From assembly GCA_027035885.1 (NCBI GenBank), contig JALVTR010000061.1:1-40040 (forward strand): 40,040 nucleotides of DNA. The letters run 5' to 3'. The notes under the pieces were generated by a model. That model had not been told where the DNA came from. It did not search any database and worked only from the letters and a program-made list of their open reading frames with translations. This DNA comes from Desulfurellales bacterium. GTDB taxonomy: Bacteria; Campylobacterota_A; Desulfurellia; Desulfurellales; Hippeaceae. A program made the position numbers and the translations under genes. Shown here one piece after another: positions 17,892-26,254 of the stretch. Positions within the stretch are counted from its first letter, which is position 1. Every line of letters begins with the position of its first letter.

Positions 17892-19094
17892 TTAATTTAT
17901 TTTTAGTGTGTTAATTGTATTAAATAGATAACAATTTAATATGAAAGATAGAGTTTTAAAAAAATCATCAGAGTTGATGGGTTCGTTTGATTTGACAATG
18001 TCCTCTATTTTATTCAGATAATTTTTATTGTTAATTTGATATATTAAATTGTATTTTTTTAAAAGCTTAATCTCATCCCTGAAACTTTCCATATATGGTC
18101 CACAGATGGTTAAATTATTATAAAAAACCGGTTCTATAGGATTGTGACCTTTTAAGCTCTCGTGAAAACTGCCGCCTATAATAGATACGTTTGAAAATGA
18201 ATAAATTTTTTCTAATTCTCCTATTGTGTCAAGAATTAGTAAGGACTCTGTAAATTTTTTTTCTCTTCTTTTTGAAAAAGACATTTTGTTTTTATTTAAA
18301 TAACTTTCAAAAAACTTTACGTCTTCAAGATGACGAGGAGCTAAAATAATAAAAAAGTTGTTTTTAAGGTTCGATATTATTTCTAAAGCAGTATTCAGCT
18401 CTTCTCTGTGGAAACTTGCAAGTGTTAGAATGGGTTTGTTTGTTTTTATTAGAAACTCTTTTTTTGATGCTAATATCCTGTTTTTTTTGTTAAATACGCA
18501 GGATTTAATATTGCCGCACACTATTACTCTATCACTAAAATATTTGTATCTTTTTGCATCGGCTTTTGATTTTGCTATGATTAAGTCGAAACTTGCTATA
18601 GTTTTTTTAAACAAAAGTCTAAATCTTTTGTATGATTTAAAACTATTTTTTGACATTCTTGCATTAAAAAGTATCGTTTTTACTTTATTTTTTTTGAGTG
18701 TATGTATATACGAAGGCCAAATTTCAGTTTCGAAAAACAACGCCAGCTTTGGTGGATTTGGCAATACTTTTTTATGTAGAAAGACTAAATCAATGGGCAT
18801 GAGAAAGGTATTTTTTTTGTTTGAAAATTTATGTGCTGTGTCGGTAAAAACGCTGATCACCGCTTCAGATTCCAAATTCTTTTCAAATTCACCTAAAAGA
18901 GAGAGAACAGTTTTTATTTCACCAAAACTCGATGCATGAACGAGGAAATAATTGCCTTTTTTGATTGCTTTTGGAAAAAATCTGTCTAACAGATGATATC
19001 TATACCTTTTATTTGTTGCCGCTTTAATCAACAACAATGGTAGAAAAATCAGCAAAAGTACTGTTAGCAAAACATTATATATTATTATTATCAT
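17892..19094 (-). CDS. waaA: 3-deoxy-D-manno-octulosonic acid (Kdo) transferase
   Basis: GT30 glycosyltransferase (400 aa) that transfers Kdo from CMP-Kdo to lipid IVA at the cytoplasmic face of the inner membrane. An N-terminal membrane anchor (residues 1-24) is followed by HASSFGE with the probable catalytic Glu59, then SVFTDTAHK, MPIDLVF, ETEIWPSYI, FNARMS and a C-terminal GT-B nucleotide domain with IIGGSFHESLKGHNPIEP. It is the last gene of the long minus-strand run and overlaps msbA by 20 nt. Whether one or two Kdo residues are added cannot be read from motifs. Codon use is especially AT-rich. Confidence 0.92.
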   Translation of the reverse strand: MIIIIYNVLLTVLLLIFLPLLLIKAATNKRYRYHLLDRFFPKAIKKGNYFLVHASSFGEIKTVLSLLGEFEKNLESEAVISVFTDTAHKFSNKKNTFLMPIDLVFLHKKVLPNPPKLALFFETEIWPSYIHTLKKNKVKTILFNARMSKNSFKSYKRFRLLFKKTIASFDLIIAKSKADAKRYKYFSDRVIVCGNIKSCVFNKKNRILASKKEFLIKTNKPILTLASFHREELNTALEIISNLKNNFFIILAPRHLEDVKFFESYLNKNKMSFSKRREKKFTESLLILDTIGELEKIYSFSNVSIIGGSFHESLKGHNPIEPVFYNNLTICGPYMESFRDEIKLLKKYNLIYQINNKNYLNKIEDIVKSNEPINSDDFFKTLSFILNCYLFNTINTLKIN

Positions 19095-20817
19095 CAGCTA
19101 CTTGAATTTTGTAGAGTTTTTTGTAGTATCCACAGCGTTCAATAAGCTCGTTATGTTTGCCTTGATCAATAATCATATTGTTTTTCATTACTACGATTTT
19201 GTCTGCATTTACGGCAGTTGATATCCTGTGAGCCGCCATGATTACCGTTCTATTTTTCATTAGGTTGTTTAAAGCTTTTTGGACTATTTGCTCGCTTTCT
19301 AAATCAAGAGCGCTCGTTGCCTCATCAAGTATCAGTATGTCGGGATTCTTAACTAAAGCCCTTGCTATAGCTATCCTTTGACACTCCCCTCCCGACAGTA
19401 TGACACCCTGTTCGCCGAGATTTGTGTTGTAACCATTTTTTAGTTTCATTATAAATTCGTGGGCATATGCATCCTTAGCGGCTTTTATGATGTCTTCCAT
19501 TGAAAGATCGTTTCTTCCGTATGCTATGTTATCTTTTACAGTTTTGGCAAAGAGCAATACCCTTTGGGAAACAATAGCCACCTTTCTTCTTAAACTCTTT
19601 AGGTCAAATTCTTTTAGATCTATGCTGTCTATTGTTATTCTTCCCTCTGTTGGATCGTAGAATCGAGGTATGAGTTCTAAAATAGTGCTTTTTCCTCCAC
19701 CGCTTTCACCAACTAAAGCTACAACAGATTTTGCCGGTATCGTTAAATTTATATCCTTTAACACGGTTTTCTTTTTATCATCCTCGTAAGAGAAAAATAC
19801 ATGTTCAAGTTTAATTTTTTCTTTAACACCTTTGAATTCTATATTACCTGAATACTTTTCCTTTTCTGCGTCGATTATCTCAAAGATTCTTTCCATTGAA
19901 GCAAGAGATGTGTTGATATTATTGTTTGCTTTTGCAACTGTCTTAAATGGTCTATAAAGCATGAAAAGGGCAGCCATAAAAGAGAAAAAGCCGCCTACTG
20001 TAAGCATTCCTTTAAATACTATGTATCCTCCTATCCATATCAATAGTGCTATGCCTATAGAGCCTATGAACTCCATTAATGGACTTGTTGCTTCATCTAT
20101 TTTTATGGCTTCTAATTTTATGTTCAAGAGTTCATCGCTCTTTTCCTTAAATTCCTCGATTTCCCTTTTTTCTGTGGAAAAAGCTTTTATTAGTTTTAGA
20201 TTTGTTAAGGATTCTTGCATTTTAGTAGTTAGAGTTGCTATTGAAATTTGCCTTTTTTTGCCTATTTTTTTCATTTTTTTACCGAAGTGTATTACCGGAT
20301 ACGCTGCAATAGGGAATACAACCGTTGCTATTATGGCCAGTATCCAGTTGTTCACATATAGAACAACCAATAAACCAATTATGGTAAAAATTTCCCTTAT
20401 TGTATTTGGTATTACATTGGCGATGCTATCCTGCATTTGTTCCGTATCGTTCAATAATCTCGATGTTAGGTCTCCGCTATGGGTTTTATCAAAATATTTA
20501 ATAGGCATGTGAAGAATATTTTCAAAGAGTTCTGTTCTGATGTCGAACAAGATTTTTTCGGCAATATAGTGGGTTTGGTAACCCTGAAGGTATGTGAAAA
20601 GACCTTTAAAGAAGTATGTGAGCATGATAGCAATGGGTAGTAGTATAAGCATTTGCCTATTTTTATGTATGAATATATCATCTAAGGCAGGTTTTATTAG
20701 GTATGCTACAAGAGCCGATAAGGCGCCAACGCCAATCATGCAAATAAAGGAAAAAAGCAGTCTTTTCCAATATGGCTTTAAGTAGTTTATCATTCTTTCA
20801 ATTATTTTTTTGTTCAT
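19075..20817 (-). CDS. msbA: Lipid A export ABC transporter (MsbA-type flippase)
   Basis: ABC half-transporter (580 aa) with six N-terminal membrane helices (about 1-310) and a C-terminal ATPase: Walker A GESGGGKST near 370, Q-loop VSQRVLLF, signature LSGGECQR, Walker B ILDEATSALD and H-loop AAHRIS. Its position between lpxK and waaA points to flipping of lipid A-core across the inner membrane rather than drug export. It overlaps lpxK by 20 nt and waaA by 20 nt. Like other MsbA proteins it would work as a homodimer. Confidence 0.9.
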   Translation of the reverse strand: MNKKIIERMINYLKPYWKRLLFSFICMIGVGALSALVAYLIKPALDDIFIHKNRQMLILLPIAIMLTYFFKGLFTYLQGYQTHYIAEKILFDIRTELFENILHMPIKYFDKTHSGDLTSRLLNDTEQMQDSIANVIPNTIREIFTIIGLLVVLYVNNWILAIIATVVFPIAAYPVIHFGKKMKKIGKKRQISIATLTTKMQESLTNLKLIKAFSTEKREIEEFKEKSDELLNIKLEAIKIDEATSPLMEFIGSIGIALLIWIGGYIVFKGMLTVGGFFSFMAALFMLYRPFKTVAKANNNINTSLASMERIFEIIDAEKEKYSGNIEFKGVKEKIKLEHVFFSYEDDKKKTVLKDINLTIPAKSVVALVGESGGGKSTILELIPRFYDPTEGRITIDSIDLKEFDLKSLRRKVAIVSQRVLLFAKTVKDNIAYGRNDLSMEDIIKAAKDAYAHEFIMKLKNGYNTNLGEQGVILSGGECQRIAIARALVKNPDILILDEATSALDLESEQIVQKALNNLMKNRTVIMAAHRISTAVNADKIVVMKNNMIIDQGKHNELIERCGYYKKLYKIQVADDNNNI

Positions 20818-21802
20818 TCACAAATCCTCTTAAAAAATCTTTTAAACTTTCAATGTTTAATTTTATATCAACGTATAAAAATTCACCCTCGTTTTTTAAT
20901 TTGACAAAATCTTTAAGCGTTGTTATTAAAAAATCTGCATTAAGTTTATTTTTTTCCCTTTTTAACTGTTCTATTTCTTTTTGTGTATAGAAATGATGAT
21001 CATTAAAGGTTATAAATTTTCTTACAGTTATTTCTAAACTTTCAAGTGTGTTTTTAAAACCTTCAGGGTTTCCTATCCCGCAGAAGGCTAAAGCAGTTTT
21101 GCCGTGCACATTAACTTTTTCACCATTTTTGTTAAAAACGCCAACAACTTCCATTTTAACATCTATACAATCCAAAGGTTCTTGCTGTTCTTCTAATGTT
21201 TCGCCCTTATCCACGCAAACAATCAAATCGCATAAATTTAGCGCTCTTTTCGAGTCCCTCAACATGCCTACAGGCAGATAAAGACCATCTCCAAAGGGTT
21301 TATGCTTGTCTAAGACACAAATTTCCAAATCTTTCTTTATGTCTCTTTTGTGCAAGGCATCGTCCAGTATTATGAATTCTGATTTCAAACCCAATGCTAA
21401 CTCTATTGCGGCCTCCCTGTTTTTGGAAGCTATCACATTAACATCCACTTTCTTTGCTATCATGTAGGGTTCATCGCTTACCTTTGGTGGCTTTTTAAAT
21501 ATATTACCATCCATAGAGACCAGCTGAAGTCGTTTGTTTTTTAACGGATAATTGTTTGTTATAACAGTTGTTTTTCCATAGAGCTTAAAGAATTTAACAA
21601 GCTCTATTACAAGAGGTGTTTTTCCAACTCCACCTGCAGTGATGTTACCTATACTGATGATTTTTGCACCTTCGAACGCCTTTTTTTGCTTATTTGAGTA
21701 ATAAACGTCCCTTAAGGTCAAAAAAGTGCCGTAAACAAACGACAAGGGCAATAGAATAGGTTTTAGTTTTTTTTGCAATTTCTTAACTGCATCCGGATTC
21801 AT
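20798..21802 (-). CDS. lpxK: Tetraacyldisaccharide 4'-kinase
   Basis: LpxK (334 aa) phosphorylates the 4' position of the tetraacyl disaccharide to make lipid IVA. Family features: N-terminal membrane-associated segment, ISIGNITAGGVGKTP (Walker A, about 45-59), SDEPYMIAKK, an aspartate pair in ILDDALH (DDxxQ/H motif), and GIGNPEGFKNTLESL. It overlaps the upstream acyltransferase gene by 20 nt and msbA downstream by 20 nt, so translation is probably coupled. The usual Arg-Gly after the TN segment is replaced by TNNYPLKNKR, a small divergence. Confidence 0.9.
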   Translation of the reverse strand: MNPDAVKKLQKKLKPILLPLSFVYGTFLTLRDVYYSNKQKKAFEGAKIISIGNITAGGVGKTPLVIELVKFFKLYGKTTVITNNYPLKNKRLQLVSMDGNIFKKPPKVSDEPYMIAKKVDVNVIASKNREAAIELALGLKSEFIILDDALHKRDIKKDLEICVLDKHKPFGDGLYLPVGMLRDSKRALNLCDLIVCVDKGETLEEQQEPLDCIDVKMEVVGVFNKNGEKVNVHGKTALAFCGIGNPEGFKNTLESLEITVRKFITFNDHHFYTQKEIEQLKREKNKLNADFLITTLKDFVKLKNEGEFLYVDIKLNIESLKDFLRGFVNEQKNN

Positions 21803-22373
21803 TTAACGCTTCTTCTAACTCTTTTATTTTCTCATCAAACTCTGATTTTTTGCTCACATAGATGGGTTTTTTATAGGTAAATGTAATCCGTGAAAACGGC
21901 TTCGGTATAATAAACCTATCCCAACTGTTGAGCTTATAGCACGAAGAGAATTTACCTATGACGGGATAGATTGGTTTTTTTGAAAGGTATGCAAGTTCAA
22001 CAACACCCTTTTTTATCTTTCTTCTTGGACCCTTAGGTCCGTCGGGAGTTATACCCACACTTACACCGTCCTTTATTGTTTTTAACATCTCCATAAACGC
22101 TTTTTGCGGATTTCTATGACTTGAACCTCCAATAGTCCCCAAACCAAAGCATTTTATAGTATAGCTGGCCAATAGTCCATCTTTGTGAGTTGATATCAAA
22201 ATGTCCATTCTTCTTTTCTTGTCGTGGGCAAGGGGTAAAAATAGGATAATCTCATGCCAAAATGCAAATATTGATGGTTCATATCCTATGGGTTGTTCGT
22301 ATTTTATTTCTACTTTGCACAACTTCGTATAAAATCTTATAAACATGTAAAGTATTAAAGCCTTTATTTTCAC
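21783..22373 (-). CDS. DUF374 lysophospholipid-acyltransferase-like protein (probable lipid A late acyltransferase)
   Basis: 196-aa protein of the LPLAT fold. It has an N-terminal hydrophobic segment, FAFWHEIILFLP in place of the classical HxxxxD site, STHKDG, LGTIGGSSHRNPQKA and GITPDGPKGPRRKIKKG. These are the hallmarks of the DUF374 group. It sits between lpxB and lpxK, where it would act on lipid A precursors. Canonical LpxL/LpxM is not visible, so this may be the late acyltransferase; non-canonical late acyltransferases of this kind are reported from Helicobacter. It overlaps lpxB by ATGA and lpxK by 20 nt. Family confident, substrate inferred. Confidence 0.78.
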   Translation of the reverse strand: MKIKALILYMFIRFYTKLCKVEIKYEQPIGYEPSIFAFWHEIILFLPLAHDKKRRMDILISTHKDGLLASYTIKCFGLGTIGGSSHRNPQKAFMEMLKTIKDGVSVGITPDGPKGPRRKIKKGVVELAYLSKKPIYPVIGKFSSCYKLNSWDRFIIPKPFSRITFTYKKPIYVSKKSEFDEKIKELEEALNESGCS

Positions 22374-23461
22374 AATATGGACACAATTTTTTCTGCTATT
22401 TTTTCTGTTACAGGGTATTCACCGAGTATTGTATTTAAGCCTTTTAATTTTAATTTCATTGTTTCATATGCTGTTTTATTTTTATGAAGCCTGAAAAAAT
22501 CATCAGCAATTTTTTCTCCTGTTGCATTGCTTTGAATGAGTTCTTCTACTATTTCTTCGCCGGAAATGAGATTGGGAAGAGATATAAATTTTATATTTTT
22601 AATGAGTATTTTTCCGATTTTATAGCTTGTAGGGCTGATTTTATATGCTACTGTCATTGGTAGGCCAAACATTGCAGCCTCAAGTGTTGTTGTTCCACTT
22701 TTTAATATGCCAAAATAGGCTTTATCCATGTATTCATAGGGGTTATGTTCTACTTTAATAAAATCATACCTTTCAAGAATTTTTTCTTTCAGTTTTTCGG
22801 GTAAATGTTTTGGATATATCCACACAAACCTAAAACCTTTTATACTGCTGTTTATAATTTCTGCCGCCTTAAAGATTGTTTCACTATTGAGATTTATTTC
22901 GCTTTTCCTCGAGCCGGGCATCAGCAGTATTATATTTTCTTTTTCATGTTTTCCGATTTTATCGTGCAATATATCCACTAAAGGATGTCCCAAGTATACA
23001 ACTTTATCCAAGTTATTTAGTTTAAAGAAAAATCTTTCAAATGGCAGTATGGGAATTATTAGGTCTGTGTATTTGTCAAGTTGTCTAACCCTGTACTTTC
23101 TCCATGCCCAGACCTGTGGTGTTATGTAGTAAACAACGTGCTTCCCTAACTTTTTTGCGTATTTTGCGACTTTTAAATTAAATTCTGGAAAGTCTAAAAG
23201 GATTAAGAGTTCTATGTTTTTATTCTTTATTACTTTTTTTGTTTCACCCAACGTTTTAAGGGCTTTCTTTAAAATAGGTAAAGCCTCTTTTGCCCCAATT
23301 ATTGAAATATCCCTGAAGTCGGCTATCTTTTTTGTTTTATTTTCTAAAAGAGTTGAACATATGCTATAAAACTTAAAGTCACCTTTTTTGCTTAAACCAT
23401 CTACTAACAGTGAAGCGTAATTTTCAGCCGACCTTTCACCTGTAATAATGAGAGCGTTCAT
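22370..23461 (-). CDS. lpxB: Lipid-A-disaccharide synthase
   Basis: GT19 enzyme (363 aa) joining UDP-2,3-diacylglucosamine with lipid X to give the tetraacyl disaccharide 1-phosphate. Signatures: ITGERSAENYASLL at the N terminus, DFPEFNLKVAKYAKK, VVYYITPQVWAWRKYRVRQL, PFERFFF, YLGHPLVD, LMPGSRKSEI and LKSGTTTLEAAMFGLPMTVAYK. Length is close to the family norm. Start and stop overlap neighbours as ATGA. In many related clusters lpxI lies between lpxA and lpxB; here the two genes overlap directly, so the UDP-diacylglucosamine pyrophosphatase must be elsewhere. Confidence 0.94.
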   Translation of the reverse strand: MNALIITGERSAENYASLLVDGLSKKGDFKFYSICSTLLENKTKKIADFRDISIIGAKEALPILKKALKTLGETKKVIKNKNIELLILLDFPEFNLKVAKYAKKLGKHVVYYITPQVWAWRKYRVRQLDKYTDLIIPILPFERFFFKLNNLDKVVYLGHPLVDILHDKIGKHEKENIILLMPGSRKSEINLNSETIFKAAEIINSSIKGFRFVWIYPKHLPEKLKEKILERYDFIKVEHNPYEYMDKAYFGILKSGTTTLEAAMFGLPMTVAYKISPTSYKIGKILIKNIKFISLPNLISGEEIVEELIQSNATGEKIADDFFRLHKNKTAYETMKLKLKGLNTILGEYPVTEKIAEKIVSIL

Positions 23462-24237
23462 CTATTCCTTACGAATCCTCTGTCTGACTTTTTTAGAAAC
23501 TCTATCATATGTATGACATTTTTTGATGGACTATTCTTTAACTTTTCGTATGCTTCCTCAAATCTTAACTTACTTTTAAATATGGCTTTATAGGAATCTT
23601 TTAATAATTCAATTTCTTTGTTTGTGAATCCTGCCCTTTTTAACCCTACTAAATTTAAACCATGCAGAGTGGCTCTGTTGCCTGCAGCCAAACAAAACGG
23701 GGCTATGTCTTGAGCTACGCCACTCATGCCTCCTATCATGGCAAATTTACCAATCCTAACAAACTGATGTATTGCTGTCATGCCGCCTATGACGACATTG
23801 TCTTCGACAATTACGTGGCCTGCAAATTGCACGGCATTTGCCACTATGACACTGTCGCCCAAAATGCAATCATGGGCAATGTGAACATAGGCCATAACTA
23901 AATTATTGTCACCTATTTTTGTAACACCTCCCCCACCCCTTGTTCCTCTATTGATCATGCAGAACTCTCTTATGGTTGTATTATCTCCGATAATCAGCTC
24001 GCTGAATTCCCCTTTAAATTTGAGATCTTGAGGTATTGTACCTAAAACGGCGGAGGGAAAAATCTTGCAGTTTTTTCCTATTTTTGTGTATGAACCGATG
24101 TATGCATTTGGCTCAACGACCGTGTTGTCATCGATTGTTACATTACTCTTTATGTTCACGTATGGACCGACTTTGACATTATTGCCTAACTCAACTTTAT
24201 TTTCTATTATAGCTGTTGGATGGATGTCTGTAGCCAT
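23458..24237 (-). CDS. lpxA: UDP-N-acetylglucosamine O-acyltransferase
   Basis: Left-handed beta-helix acyltransferase (259 aa) for the first lipid A step, 3-O-acylation of UDP-GlcNAc from acyl-ACP. The hexapeptide repeats start at HPTAIIENKVELGNNVKVG and contain MAYVHIAHDCILGD, whose HIAHDC holds the catalytic His (equivalent of His125), then GHVIVEDNVVIGG and the C-terminal helical domain starting after GLNLVGLKRAGF. Its ATG follows the fabZ stop with no gap, and its stop overlaps lpxB by ATGA. Confidence 0.95.
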   Translation of the reverse strand: MATDIHPTAIIENKVELGNNVKVGPYVNIKSNVTIDDNTVVEPNAYIGSYTKIGKNCKIFPSAVLGTIPQDLKFKGEFSELIIGDNTTIREFCMINRGTRGGGGVTKIGDNNLVMAYVHIAHDCILGDSVIVANAVQFAGHVIVEDNVVIGGMTAIHQFVRIGKFAMIGGMSGVAQDIAPFCLAAGNRATLHGLNLVGLKRAGFTNKEIELLKDSYKAIFKSKLRFEEAYEKLKNSPSKNVIHMIEFLKKSDRGFVRNR

Positions 24238-24696
24238 CTATCCTGTCTCCCTATCTACTTTTGCTGCCATAATTGCCTCTGCCACAAGGTTTTCTCCAAC
24301 AAACGCCTTCCCTTCCATTTTCCATACGTCCATTTTGTGCTTTAATATTTTAACCTCCAAAATTAGTTGGTCTCCTGGGATTACTGGTTTTTTAAATCTT
24401 GCCTTATCTATGCCAACAAAATATACCATTCTTTTTCCACCTGTTGATTTTTCGAAGTTCTCTTTGTCCATAGATAAAAAGGCCAATATTCCACCTGCCT
24501 GTGCCATGGCTTCAATTATTAAAACACCTGGCATAACAGAGGCAACAGGAAAGTGACCTTGAAAGAATGGTTCATTGAATGTTATATTTTTAATTGCCTT
24601 TATCCAATTGTCTTTTTCGTAATCCAGAACTCTGTCAACTAAGAGAAATGGATATCTGTGTGGTAGTATTTTTTTAATATCTTCAATCGTTAGCAT
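24238..24696 (-). CDS. fabZ: 3-hydroxyacyl-ACP dehydratase
   Basis: Hot-dog fold dehydratase (152 aa) of fatty-acid elongation; it draws on the same 3-hydroxyacyl-ACP pool that feeds LpxA and Lpx[13 protein letters not shown] is at the N terminus, and [20 protein letters not shown] carries the catalytic His and Glu. ATG 24696 is chosen because GAGGAG at 24704-24709 is 7 nt upstream; a TTG at 24702 would only add two residues. The start lies within the end of lpxD. Confidence 0.94.
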   Translation of the reverse strand: MLTIEDIKKILPHRYPFLLVDRVLDYEKDNWIKAIKNITFNEPFFQGHFPVASVMPGVLIIEAMAQAGGILAFLSMDKENFEKSTGGKRMVYFVGIDKARFKKPVIPGDQLILEVKILKHKMDVWKMEGKAFVGENLVAEAIMAAKVDRETG

Positions 24697-25717
24697 TCTC
24701 AATCTCCTCTAATCTCTTTTCCAATTCTTTTATCTTTTTGTATATTTCATATAGTTTTGGATTTATAGCTGAGCTTTTAAGCCAGTCTTTATGGTCGTAT
24801 ACGGGAATGCCGCTGTAGATGCCTGCCCTTTTTATGCTTGATCCTACCCCCGATTTTGCCGTTATAATAACATTGTCTGCGATTGTCAAATGACCTGCAA
24901 TGCCAGTTTGACCTGCTAAGATTACGTTTTTACCTAACTTTGTAGAACCAGATATACCAGTTTGGGCAACCAATATTGAATTTTCACCTATCACAACGTT
25001 ATGTCCGATTTGAACGAGGTTATCTATCTTTGTTCCCTTTTTTATAACGGTGCGTTCAAGTGCAGCCCTGTCTATTGTAACGCAGGCCCCTATTTCCACA
25101 TTATCCTCAATAACGACATTGCCTATTTGAGGGATTTTTAAGTGTTCTCCATCGTCTGTATCTGCGTATCCAAATCCATCGCTACCTATCACACTTCCTG
25201 AATGGATAATGACATTGTCGCCTATAATACAATTTTCTCTAATTGTAACGTTTGGATATATAATGCAATTATCGCCGATTTTCACGTTTTTCCCTATGTA
25301 CACAAATGGCATTATGTGTGTTTGTTTGCCAATTGTTGCATTATCTTCTATACATACAAAGTTTTCAATTCTTGCTGTTTTGTCTATCTTTGTATTTTCA
25401 CCCAAAAAAACGTTTTCACTTATTAGAGGTTTGGGAGGGCCTGGTAAAAATAGTAATCTTAAGACTTTAGCAAAAGCAAGGTACGGGTTTTTACATATAA
25501 TCATGTTCAGGTTTGGGTAATCGTCTGGATTAATTTTATCTGAAACGATTACGCATCCTGCCTTTGTTGAATTTAAATATTTTTCATATTTTGGATTTGA
25601 GAGAAAAGCGAGATCTGTATCATTTGCTCTATCTATAGGTGAAATATTTTTTATTTCTATGTCATTTCTTATTATCGGTTTGCAATCCAAAAGATTAGCT
25701 ATTCTTTCTATTTTCAT
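24683..25717 (-). CDS. lpxD: UDP-3-O-(3-hydroxyacyl)glucosamine N-acyltransferase
   Basis: LpxD (344 aa) adds the N-linked hydroxyacyl chain, the third lipid A step after LpxA and LpxC. An N-terminal uridine-binding domain ([19 protein letters not shown]) is followed by hexapeptide repeats forming the beta-helix, including [20 protein letters not shown] and the HNVVIGENS region with the catalytic His, then a C-terminal helix pair ending in a charged coil ([13 protein letters not shown]). ATG overlaps the ompH stop by one base (TAATG). lpxC is not in the window. Confidence 0.95.
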   Translation of the reverse strand: MKIERIANLLDCKPIIRNDIEIKNISPIDRANDTDLAFLSNPKYEKYLNSTKAGCVIVSDKINPDDYPNLNMIICKNPYLAFAKVLRLLFLPGPPKPLISENVFLGENTKIDKTARIENFVCIEDNATIGKQTHIMPFVYIGKNVKIGDNCIIYPNVTIRENCIIGDNVIIHSGSVIGSDGFGYADTDDGEHLKIPQIGNVVIEDNVEIGACVTIDRAALERTVIKKGTKIDNLVQIGHNVVIGENSILVAQTGISGSTKLGKNVILAGQTGIAGHLTIADNVIITAKSGVGSSIKRAGIYSGIPVYDHKDWLKSSAINPKLYEIYKKIKELEKRLEEIENAND

Positions 25718-26229
25718 TATTTTGTTGAGCTATTCATGAATTTAATCACTATTTTCGTTATGTCCATCTTATTGTTCCAATATATAACATTTCCTTGGCT
25801 TGTCTCAAACACAGCATCTATACCGTGTTTCTTTGCATAATCTTTAATTATGCCAATTGCCTTTGTAAGTATTTTGTTTGTTATATCTATTTCCTTTTGC
25901 CTAACTTCTTGAGAAGCTTGAGCCTGATATTGTTGTAAATCTGCCATAGCTTTTGAATATTGTTGTCTCAATTTGTCTTTTTCTGCTTTGGAAATTTTCT
26001 TATTATTCAATTTTTGCATTAAGTTTCTAAGATTATTTTCTTTTCTTTGAATAACCATTTTCTTTGCTTCGATCAGTGTTTTTAACTGTTCCTTTGCCTG
26101 ATTACCCATGTTACTCTCTTGCATAACTTTTTTAAGATTAACAAAAGCTATCTTTGCAGCAAATGCGTTTGAACTCAAAACAATTAAACCCAATAATGCC
26201 ACTAAACCTAAAATCGACAGTTTTTTCAT
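25717..26229 (-). CDS. skp: OmpH/Skp-type periplasmic chaperone
   Basis: 170-aa exported protein: signal peptide (MKKLSILGLVALLGLIVLSS, cleavage after AFA near residue 24), then KIAFVNLKKVMQES typical of the OmpH/Skp family, a long charged helical hairpin (about 45-120) and a short C-terminal strand. Skp trimers hold unfolded outer-membrane proteins in the periplasm on the way to BamA, encoded immediately upstream. A good ribosome site (AGGAGGA) precedes the ATG. It shares one base with lpxD. Confidence 0.9.
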   Translation of the reverse strand: MKKLSILGLVALLGLIVLSSNAFAAKIAFVNLKKVMQESNMGNQAKEQLKTLIEAKKMVIQRKENNLRNLMQKLNNKKISKAEKDKLRQQYSKAMADLQQYQAQASQEVRQKEIDITNKILTKAIGIIKDYAKKHGIDAVFETSQGNVIYWNNKMDITKIVIKFMNSSTK

Positions 26230-26254
26230 AAATTTATCCTCCTAAATTTGTTTT

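Noticed and set aside
18358-18939. 193-codon plus-strand frame
   Set aside because: Antisense shadow of waaA; Phe/Leu-rich translation from Lys/Asn codons of the true gene.
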